Source: an uncultured Clostridia bacterium
GTDB lineage: Bacteria; Bacillota; Clostridia; UBA1381
Assembly: GCA_944391255.1 (NCBI GenBank)
Contig: CALXSW010000245.1
Coordinates: 1-5,055, forward strand
Direction: 5' to 3'
Length of the DNA stretch: 5,055 bases
Every line of letters begins with the position of its first letter. The first letter of the stretch is position 1. The position numbers and the translations under genes are program-made. Shown here in pieces: positions 1 to 5,055 of the stretch. The notes beneath the pieces were generated by a model. The model saw only the letters and a program-made list of their open reading frames with translations, made no database searches and was not told where the DNA came from.

Positions 1-635
1 CTGTCATGAGATACGACTATGACAGTACCCTCATAATCCATAAGGAAATCCTCAAGCCACTCCACAGCATCTATATCGAGATGGTTCGTAGGCTCGTCAA
101 GTAAAATTATATCAGGATTTCCAAACAGAGCCTGCGCGAGAAGTACTTTCACTTTTTCGTTACCGCCAAGCTCGCTCATCTGCTGATACAATATGCTCTC
201 ATCAAGTCCTAATCCCTGTATCAGCTTTGACGCGTCAGACTCAGCCTCCCAGCCGTTCATCTCCGCAAATTCAGCCTCAAGCTCAGCCGCCTTCATTCCG
301 TCCTCATCAGAAAAGTCCTCTTTCATATATAAAGCGTCCTTTTCTTTCATTATATCATACAGCTTTCTGTTGCCCATGATGACCGTGTCAAGAACGGAAT
401 ATTCGTCAAACTCAAAATGATCCTGCTTCAAAACTGACATTCTGCAATTCGGATCGATCGAAACATATCCCGACGTTGAGTCAAGCTCACCCGACAAAAC
501 CTTTAGAAAGGTTGATTTTCCCGCGCCGTTCGCACCTATAACGCCATAGCAGTTGCCGGGCGTGAATTTCAGATTTACATCCTTGAATAACGGCTGTCCG
601 TCAAAATTTACACTCAGATCTGTAACTGTTATCAT
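1..635 (-). CDS. ABC-F family ATPase, YbiT/YkpA type (N-terminal part, cut by window edge)
   Basis: This is the first 211 residues of an ABC-F protein, a soluble twin-ATPase that acts on ribosomes rather than transporting solutes. Seen directly: Walker A GANGAGKST at residues 34-42; Q-loop region LKQDHF at 69-74; a charged helical insert around 88-135 (MGNRKLYD ... EDGMKAAELEAEFAEM) that resembles the YbiT/YkpA branch; a degenerate first signature LGGNEKVKVLLAQALF at 156-171; Walker B and the ABC-F hallmark LLDEPTNHLD at 178-187; and the H-loop SHD at 209-211. Family members are usually about 530-540 residues, so the linker and second ATPase domain lie beyond position 1. The ATG at 635 is preceded directly by an in-frame TGA and has GAGG at 643-646, which fixes the start. 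The branch is generally not a dedicated antibiotic-resistance group, so a housekeeping translation role is more likely. The precise role is inferred. Confidence 0.95.
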   Translation of the reverse strand, partial: MITVTDLSVNFDGQPLFKDVNLKFTPGNCYGVIGANGAGKSTFLKVLSGELDSTSGYVSIDPNCRMSVLKQDHFEFDEYSVLDTVIMGNRKLYDIMKEKDALYMKEDFSDEDGMKAAELEAEFAEMNGWEAESDASKLIQGLGLDESILYQQMSELGGNEKVKVLLAQALFGNPDIILLDEPTNHLDIDAVEWLEDFLMDYEGTVIVVSHD

Positions 636-642
636 TCATATA

Positions 643-646
643 CCTC
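643..646 (-). promoter_or_regulatory. Ribosome binding site of the ABC-F gene
   Basis: On the minus strand TGAGGT (642-647) precedes the ATG at 635 with 7 nt between GAGG and the start codon. Together with the in-frame TGA immediately 5' of the ATG, this leaves no alternative upstream start. Confidence 0.75.
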
Positions 647-728
647 ATCAATCAAAAATTTATCTTTACCGCGGCAGCGCGCCGATATTTTAAGAATAAC
701 ACAGCCGCTCTCCGCCCATACAATATAG

Positions 729-757
729 ATTATACTATAAAACATACCATTTTTCAA
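729..757 (-). promoter_or_regulatory. SigA-type promoter of the ABC-F gene
   Basis: Read on the minus strand, the -35 box TTGAAA (752-757) and the perfect -10 box TATAAT (729-734) are separated by exactly 17 bp. Transcription would start near position 722, giving a leader of roughly 87 nt before the ATG at 635. The leader contains a GC-rich patch (about 670-685 and 704-717) that can form small alternative hairpins. A 9-codon ORF lies at its very start. Confidence 0.75.
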
Positions 758-873
758 GACCAATTCCATAAAGTTTACATATAAAACAAAATTATACCTG
801 ATCATCACGTTATGTCATCAATAAATAAAATAATAATTTTTCCTAATATTTTCATCTTTATTTTTTATCTGTA

Positions 874-902
874 TTGAAATATCATTTTTATTGTGCTATA
901 AT
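874..902 (+). promoter_or_regulatory. SigA-type promoter of the sensor kinase gene, extended -10
   Basis: The -35 box TTGAAA (874-879) and perfect -10 box TATAAT (897-902) are spaced by 17 bp. TG at 894-895 one base before the -10 box makes an extended -10 element. Transcription would start near 909, giving a leader of about 50 nt to the TTG at 959. The upstream T-rich tract may add UP-element strength. It implies that the kinase is transcribed as its own unit. Confidence 0.8.
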
Positions 903-944
903 CATATGTATCGAGATGTCAAATATATCTAATATATAAATAAA

Positions 945-949
945 AGGGG
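945..949 (+). promoter_or_regulatory. Ribosome binding site that decides the kinase start (TTG 959)
   Basis: AGGGG at 945-949 is the only Shine-Dalgarno-like sequence here. It directly abuts the TTG at 950, leaving no spacer, but lies 9 nt from the in-frame TTG at 959. The GTG at 968 would be 18 nt away. Spacing therefore favours 959 as the initiator. Confidence 0.6.
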
Positions 950-958
950 TTGATATTC

Positions 959-2230
959 TTGGGAACGGTGCTGTATAATATTTCTCTTGTATTGACGTTT
1001 CTTCATTGCATTGTAATGTTTATGTTCCTCTACGAGAGCAGATTCTCCCGGTTTAAGACTAACGTTATAACTTGTATATTTATGGGGCCGCTCGTGTCAC
1101 TTAGCATGGCGGCTGTGCTGATCTTGGGTATGGAGAAGATGGGACAGCTTCTTCTTGTTTTCTGCGTGTTGCCAAGCTTTATCTTTTTCTTTGTGATGGC
1201 AAAGAACCGTGATTCAAGATTTGTGTTCACTTTTTGCTTGACCGATACGCTTCTGCTTGAGGTCGCGTTTATAACAAATCTGCTCGATACCGCGATAGGG
1301 CTTGGAAACAATATCGTTCTTTTCCTCGGACGTCTTATCCTGTTCCCGGTTTTAGAGTTCTTTATAATGAAATATCTGCGCATACCGTATCAGCAGCTGC
1401 AGAATTTCACCAAAAAGGGATGGGGTATCTTCTCAATGCTCGGCGCGATATTCTATCTCACTATGATAGTCACGGCGTTCTACCCGACTATTCTGACAAG
1501 CCGGCCGGAGTATTATCCGCATATTATCCTGATACTCATTCTCGTGCCTGTAATGTACGCCACTGTATTCTCCGTGCTCTGGAAACAGATAGAGATATTC
1601 CGAATATCAAAGCAGAACACTATGCTAAACCTCCAGATGAAAATGGTAGATGAAAATCTACGCACAAGACTTGAGGCTGAAAACAAGTTTAAGCTGCTCC
1701 GCCACGATATACGGCATAATCTTATACTTCTGAATGACTATATCCAGAACGGACACCTCGATGAGGCGAAAAATTACATATCGAAAATCTCATCTTCTAT
1801 AGACAGCACAGCTGTAAAATCATTCTGCGTAAATAACATCGTCAATGTAGCAATATCTCATTTCGATTCTATCGCGGAAGAAAACGGCATAGCTCTTGAA
1901 ACAAACATACGGCTCGGAAAAACACTGCCCGTAGATGAAACAGATCTTGCGATCATATTGTCTAACGCGCTTGAAAACGCGATAAACGCTCTTAAAAATT
2001 GTGATAAAAAAAGAATAACGCTGAACGCGTTTGAAAATTACAATCACCTGTATATTGAGATAAAAAACCCATTCTGCGGCGAAATAACATTCTGCAAGGG
2101 ATTCCCTGTAACAACTGACGAGGGACACGGCTACGGCACAAGATCTATCGCCACCATAATAAAAAAATACGACGGCACATGCTCGTTCACTACTGAAAAC
2201 GGAGAGTTTGTTTTCAGAGGAACAATGTAA
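959..2230 (+). CDS. Membrane-bound GHKL sensor histidine kinase (AgrC/HPK10-like), orphan
   Basis: This is an inner-membrane sensor kinase of about 423 residues, close to the usual AgrC-type length. Numbered from the TTG at 959, residues 1-210 are hydrophobic, with six or seven membrane segments near 5-25, 35-57, 63-81, 88-110, 117-137, 155-175 and 186-208. A polar, probably coiled-coil linker follows (about 209-245). Next comes the phospho-acceptor box LLRHDIRHNL (246-255, H249 the likely phosphorylated His), the N-box SNALENAI (335-342, N336 and N340), and the ATP-lid G-box DEGHGYGTRSI (387-397). The HDxRHxL box and the GHGYG lid place it with GHKL kinases that usually sense peptides or small molecules and phosphorylate LytTR response regulators. 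No extracellular sensor domain is visible, so the ligand is probably read by the membrane bundle. No regulator or peptide gene lies within the window. The protein ends soon after the last strand (FVFRGTM), and its stop codon lies inside the terminator stem. A longer form starting at TTG 950 (426 residues) is possible but has no spacer to the ribosome site. Confidence 0.92.
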   Translation: MGTVLYNISLVLTFLHCIVMFMFLYESRFSRFKTNVITCIFMGPLVSLSMAAVLILGMEKMGQLLLVFCVLPSFIFFFVMAKNRDSRFVFTFCLTDTLLLEVAFITNLLDTAIGLGNNIVLFLGRLILFPVLEFFIMKYLRIPYQQLQNFTKKGWGIFSMLGAIFYLTMIVTAFYPTILTSRPEYYPHIILILILVPVMYATVFSVLWKQIEIFRISKQNTMLNLQMKMVDENLRTRLEAENKFKLLRHDIRHNLILLNDYIQNGHLDEAKNYISKISSSIDSTAVKSFCVNNIVNVAISHFDSIAEENGIALETNIRLGKTLPVDETDLAIILSNALENAINALKNCDKKRITLNAFENYNHLYIEIKNPFCGEITFCKGFPVTTDEGHGYGTRSIATIIKKYDGTCSFTTENGEFVFRGTM

Positions 2231-2276
2231 AAACTAAAGAGCCGCGGCAGAGTTGCCGCGGCTCTTTAGTTTTTAC
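2227..2276. terminator. Bidirectional intrinsic terminator shared by convergent genes
   Basis: A perfect 23 bp inverted repeat (2227-2249 pairing with 2254-2276) closes on a 4 nt loop GAGT. The 11 bp core next to the loop is mostly G/C (2239-2249 with 2254-2264) and is followed on each strand by a T-rich tail TTTAGTTTTT, so it can terminate transcripts from both sides. The kinase stop codon (2228-2230) and the exported protein's stop codon (2273-2275, minus strand) both lie inside the outer stem. Each arm carries the self-complementary octamer GCCGCGGC. Confidence 0.95.
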
Positions 2277-3244
2277 TCTGTAACAAGATTTATAATCTGC
2301 GTTCCGTCATCCCACTGCACTTCGCATCCTGCGATATCAGCTATATCTCTGATCTTAAAATACGAGCTTCCGTTTATGACATATGATGTAACAGCAACCT
2401 GCTTTCCATTTACAAATGTAGGCGTGCTGTTTTCAACAACATCAAAATTACCCGTCACATCATCTACAAGCTCTCCGCCTATGCTCACATACGCAGCGCC
2501 TGTAGTTATATCTATACCGTTGTTCGTTTCATTCCACTCAACATTGAACTGGCTGCCTGTGCCTCTTAGGACAGTTGCGATATCCCTGATCTTGAAATAG
2601 TTCGTGTTGTCAACGCTGTAGCCTGTAACGGCTGTTTCAGTGCCGTTTACAAATACCCGCGCCGATGATTTTGTCGCCGTAAGAGTGTTCACAACGTCAT
2701 ATGAATTGATAAATGCTGATATCTTTGTTCTGTCCGGATATCCGTCATTTAAAAGATTGCTGCTGTACTTGTCCACATATGTGACTGTAGCGTACGGACT
2801 TACGTCAGTCTTGTTTATTCTCAGCGCGTTGAGCTTATTGCCCGACAATGTGAGCTTGTAATAAGCTATATGAGATGTGTATCTCGGCACTTCCTGACCT
2901 ACAAATATATATGTGTCATTCTTTATGTACACATTTATATTTTCAAGACATTCGCCTATTATGTTCTGCGGCACCTCGATGTTGACGATAGTTCCGTTCT
3001 GGACTGTGAATCCCGCGCCTATTCCGCCGTATGTGCCTTTCTTTATCACAAATGCCTCAGGCGTTCCGTTCTGGTCAAGGTCTGTAAGGACAACGTCCGT
3101 ATATGACGGATCCTGTGAGATAGTTTTCATAAGCCTTGTGACAAACGCGTCACGCCAGCTTTCCGTCGCCGCTCCCGCTCCCGGCGCGGCAAATCCTATA
3201 GCCGTTGCCGCCGCGATAAAAGTGCAAAGTATTTTTTTCTTCAT
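2273..3244 (-). CDS. Exported protein with two C-terminal stalk (copper amine oxidase N-like) repeats
   Basis: This is a 323-residue secreted or surface protein of unknown specific role. Residues 1-25 are a typical Sec signal peptide: MKKK, a hydrophobic core, and a GAGA end with probable cleavage after A25 or A26. There is no lipobox (the Cys at position 7 lies too early) and no sortase motif. Residues about 28-185 form a module I cannot assign. It contains DLDQNGTPEAF at 55-65, an Asp/Asn loop like those of calcium-binding or FG-GAP-type repeats, and a glycine-rich GGIGAG at 73-78. Two stalk-domain repeats follow at about 195-247 and 275-322. Each has a 'VNG ... Y/V ... YFKIRDIA' core (FKIRDIA at 217-223 and 296-302, 79 residues apart) and an EW/QW strand. 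Such repeats (Cu_amine_oxidN1-like) are common in secreted clostridial proteins and generally act as structural or attachment modules, not as copper enzymes. The ATG at 3244 has GGAGG at 3251-3255. The gene has its own promoter and faces the sensor kinase convergently. Confidence 0.9.
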   Translation of the reverse strand: MKKKILCTFIAAATAIGFAAPGAGAATESWRDAFVTRLMKTISQDPSYTDVVLTDLDQNGTPEAFVIKKGTYGGIGAGFTVQNGTIVNIEVPQNIIGECLENINVYIKNDTYIFVGQEVPRYTSHIAYYKLTLSGNKLNALRINKTDVSPYATVTYVDKYSSNLLNDGYPDRTKISAFINSYDVVNTLTATKSSARVFVNGTETAVTGYSVDNTNYFKIRDIATVLRGTGSQFNVEWNETNNGIDITTGAAYVSIGGELVDDVTGNFDVVENSTPTFVNGKQVAVTSYVINGSSYFKIRDIADIAGCEVQWDDGTQIINLVTE

Positions 3245-3250
3245 AGCTAT

Positions 3251-3255
3251 CCTCC
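3251..3255 (-). promoter_or_regulatory. Ribosome binding site of the exported stalk protein
   Basis: On the minus strand GGAGG sits 6 nt before the ATG at 3244. It is a strong site, and the signal peptide begins immediately at this start, which supports the start choice. Confidence 0.85.
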
Positions 3256-3373
3256 ATATCGTTTGCGCGTTTCTTTAAGGCATATTAAATAATACGAAAA
3301 TAAACAATGATGATGCCCTTTCTCCCGTGTTCTGCATATAAACTGCAAAACGTCTTTTTTCAAAAACACCTAT

Positions 3374-3402
3374 ATTGTATCACACTTTTTATAAAATGTC
3401 AA
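3374..3402 (-). promoter_or_regulatory. Strong SigA-type promoter of the exported protein gene, extended -10
   Basis: Read on the minus strand, a perfect -35 box TTGACA (3397-3402), a 17 bp spacer and the -10 box TACAAT (3374-3379) with TG one base upstream make an extended -10 promoter. It begins only 11 bp after the mnmG stop codon (3414-3416). Transcription would start near 3367, leaving a leader of about 120 nt before the ATG at 3244. No terminator hairpin separates mnmG from this promoter, so read-through from mnmG may add to expression. Confidence 0.85.
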
Positions 3403-3413
3403 ATCCGTTGTTT

Positions 3414-5055
3414 TTATCCCTGTTTCTGCCTTGATTCGAGCCATATTATAAGCACCGATATATCAGCCGGCGACACGCCTGATATTCTTGACGCCTGCCC
3501 TAACGACTTAGGTTTTATCTTCTCAAGCTTCTGGCGCGCCTCTATTCTCAATCCGTATATGTCATTATAGTCTATGTCAGACGGAATAAGCTTTGATTCA
3601 AGCTTTCTGAACTGCTCAGCCTGCGAGAGCTGACGCTTTATATATCCGTCATACTTTATCTTTATCTCCGCTTCCTCCGCTACCTCGTACGGCAGCTCAG
3701 GCCTGTCTACATCAGCCGGAGCAAGCTTTTCATAATCAAGCTCCGGACGCTTTATAAGCTCCGAAAGCCTCACTCCTGTCTTTACAGGTGTTGAACCGTA
3801 TTTTTCGAGAACAGGATTTGCCAAAGACGGCGGCACTGTTATTTTCGATACCCTCTTTATCTCCGCGTCTATCGCTGCGAGCTTTTCATTAAGCGCCTTA
3901 TAACGCTCCTCGCTTATAAGTCCGACTCTGTACCCTATCGGAGTCAGCCTTTCGTCCGCATTGTCCTGCCTTAAAAGTAGTCTGTATTCACTTCTTGAAG
4001 TCATCATTCTATACGGCTCGTTTGTGCCCTTAGTCACAAGGTCGTCTATCAGCGTTCCGATATATCCGTCAAGACGTTCAAGGATCATAGGCTCCTCGCC
4101 CTTTAATTTAAGAGCCGCGTTTATTCCTGCCACAAGTCCCTGAGCAGCCGCCTCCTCATATCCTGATGTGCCGTTAAACTGGCCGGCTCCGTAAAGACCG
4201 GGAACATTCTTAAATTCAAGCGTCGCATACAGCTCAGTAGGGTCGCAGCAGTCATATTCTATCGCGTAAGCGCTGCGCATTATCTCGCAATGCTCAAGAC
4301 CTTTAACGCTCCTGTACATCTCAAGCTGTACGTCCTCCGGCAGAGATGTTGAAAATCCCTGCGCGTACATCTCCTTTGTGTCAAGTCCCATCGGCTCTAT
4401 AAAAAGCTGATGGCGCGGCTTGTCATGGAATCTCACCACTTTGTCCTCTATAGACGGGCAGTATCTCGGTCCTACTCCCTCTACCATTCCGCCATACATC
4501 GCGCTTCTGCTGAGATTTTCATTTATTATTCTGTGTGTTTCCTCATTTGTGTAGACAAGATAGCAGTTTACCTTGTTTTCGCCCGGCTCCTTTGTTTCAA
4601 ACGAGAACGGCACGATCCTGTCATCTCCCGTTTCTACTTCCATCTTGCTGTAGTCGAGAGTATCGGCATGTATTCTCGCCGGAGTTCCCGTTTTAAAACG
4701 GCGCAGCGTTATGCCAAGCTCTCTTAAGCATGCTGAAAGCTCATTTGCCGGAAACATGCCGTCAGGACCGCTCTCCTTGCTGTAGCTGCCTATGAGTATT
4801 TTTCCTTTTAAATACGTTCCGCTTGCTATTATAACGGCTTTTGCGCTGTACCCCGCGCCCGTGTCTGTAACAACGCCCGACACAGCTCCGTTCTCTGTCA
4901 GTATCCTCGTTATCTCCGCCTGCTTTACCTGCAGATTTTTCTGTTCCTCAACGCGTCTTTTCATTTCGCGGTGATATGTCTTTCTGTCTATCTGCGCGCG
5001 CAGCGAGTGAACAGCCGGTCCTTTGCCGCGGTTTAGCATCTTCGACTGAATAAAT
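3414..5055 (-). CDS. mnmG: MnmG (GidA), tRNA uridine 5-carboxymethylaminomethyl modification enzyme, N-terminus cut by window edge
   Basis: MnmG is the FAD-binding partner of MnmE. Together they modify the wobble uridine (U34) of several tRNAs in the cytoplasm using methylene-tetrahydrofolate and glycine or ammonium. The open frame runs through the right edge; the ATG at 5039 is internal (the frame continues upstream as ...IQSK, then [10 protein letters not shown], as in full-length family members). About 85 N-terminal residues, including the GxGxxG FAD motif, are therefore missing. Counted from that internal Met: the first family signature [15 protein letters not shown] at 190-204, with the conserved Cys at 194; the second signature [12 protein letters not shown] ... 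GINA at 285-308; [20 protein letters not shown] at 348-367; and the C-terminal helical MnmE-binding region about 450-541 (KYDGYIKRQ, then ISGVSPADI). All key motifs are intact. The usual clostridial neighbour rsmG does not follow; an exported-protein gene does. Confidence 0.98.
   Translation of the reverse strand, partial: FIQSKMLNRGKGPAVHSLRAQIDRKTYHREMKRRVEEQKNLQVKQAEITRILTENGAVSGVVTDTGAGYSAKAVIIASGTYLKGKILIGSYSKESGPDGMFPANELSACLRELGITLRRFKTGTPARIHADTLDYSKMEVETGDDRIVPFSFETKEPGENKVNCYLVYTNEETHRIINENLSRSAMYGGMVEGVGPRYCPSIEDKVVRFHDKPRHQLFIEPMGLDTKEMYAQGFSTSLPEDVQLEMYRSVKGLEHCEIMRSAYAIEYDCCDPTELYATLEFKNVPGLYGAGQFNGTSGYEEAAAQGLVAGINAALKLKGEEPMILERLDGYIGTLIDDLVTKGTNEPYRMMTSRSEYRLLLRQDNADERLTPIGYRVGLISEERYKALNEKLAAIDAEIKRVSKITVPPSLANPVLEKYGSTPVKTGVRLSELIKRPELDYEKLAPADVDRPELPYEVAEEAEIKIKYDGYIKRQLSQAEQFRKLESKLIPSDIDYNDIYGLRIEARQKLEKIKPKSLGQASRISGVSPADISVLIIWLESRQKQG

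Larger units (their letters stand above)
636..958. other. AT-rich divergent intergenic region with two promoters
   Basis: This stretch of about 320 bp separates the divergent ABC-F and sensor-kinase genes. It holds one promoter per direction (729-757 minus, 874-902 plus). Between the two -35 boxes lies about 116 bp of strongly AT-rich DNA (758-873) with a T-rich run at 857-867 just upstream of the kinase -35 box, which could act as an UP element. I see no RNA gene, no convincing long ORF, and no clear operator or direct-repeat binding site. Confidence 0.7.

Noticed and set aside
193..420. Plus-strand Ser/Phe-rich open frame
   Set aside because: It is antisense to the ABC-F gene, whose motifs are fully conserved, and has no ribosome site; it is a shadow frame.
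921..942. AT-only palindrome-like run before the kinase as an operator
   Set aside because: ATATAT repeats are expected by chance in such AT-rich DNA; no known binding motif fits.
1030..1383. Minus-strand open frame of 117 codons opposite the kinase
   Set aside because: It is antisense to the membrane segments of the kinase, with an Arg/Lys/Ser-rich composition and no domain or ribosome site; it is a shadow frame.
1820..2128. Minus-strand open frame of 102 codons opposite the kinase ATPase domain
   Set aside because: It mirrors the conserved kinase N-box and G-box coding region; no independent support.
2227..2276. Inverted repeat as an insertion sequence end or attachment site
   Set aside because: It is a single hairpin with a 4 nt loop and T-rich tails between convergent stop codons, with no transposase or target duplication; a terminator explains it fully.
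2253..3278. Several plus-strand open frames over the exported protein gene
   Set aside because: The minus-strand frame has a clear signal peptide, ribosome site, promoter and stalk repeats; the plus frames are low-complexity shadows, some with hydrophobic stretches mirroring the signal peptide.
3245..3367. Known riboswitch in the exported protein leader
   Set aside because: No recognisable conserved core of a described class is present, and the possible stems are short and A/U-rich.
5037..5039. ATG at 5039 as the true mnmG start
   Set aside because: The frame stays open to the window edge with family-like residues before it, and the N-terminal FAD motif is still missing, so this Met is internal.

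Overview
The window looks like chromosomal DNA of a low-to-medium GC Bacillota, most likely class Clostridia. The evidence is strong GGAGG-type ribosome binding sites, housekeeping sigma promoters with near-consensus boxes and 17 bp spacers, a secreted 'stalk domain' (copper amine oxidase N-terminal-like) protein, an AgrC-like GHKL sensor kinase, and Clostridia-like MnmG and ABC-F sequences. No phage, transposon, CRISPR, rRNA or tRNA signal is visible.

Layout: (1) 1-635, minus strand: the N-terminal 211 residues of a YbiT/YkpA-type ABC-F ATPase whose C-terminal half lies left of the window. (2) 636-958: an AT-rich divergent intergenic region holding one promoter for the ABC-F gene and another for the sensor kinase. 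(3) 959-2230, plus strand: a complete membrane-bound GHKL histidine kinase with its own promoter, a TTG start and no response regulator beside it. (4) 2227-2276: a 23 bp perfect-stem, 4 nt-loop bidirectional terminator that contains the stop codons of both flanking convergent genes. (5) 2273-3244, minus strand: an exported protein with a signal peptide, an uncharacterised N-terminal module and two C-terminal stalk repeats. (6) 3245-3413: its promoter and about 120 nt leader; the -35 box starts 11 bp after the mnmG stop codon. (7) 3414-5055, minus strand: mnmG (gidA), the FAD-dependent tRNA wobble-uridine modification enzyme, missing only its N-terminus (about 85 residues by comparison with the family).

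Functionally this is two housekeeping genes (translation-linked ABC-F and tRNA modification) flanking a convergent pair made of a sensor kinase and an exported envelope protein. Each inner gene has its own strong promoter, and they share one terminator, so the pair is transcribed independently of the flanking genes, although read-through from mnmG into the exported gene is possible. No direct functional link between kinase and exported protein can be shown from sequence. I did not find a convincing novel multi-gene system. The points most worth a second look are the orphan kinase, the terminator with both stop codons in its stem, the absence of rsmG downstream of mnmG, and the unassigned N-terminal module of the exported protein.
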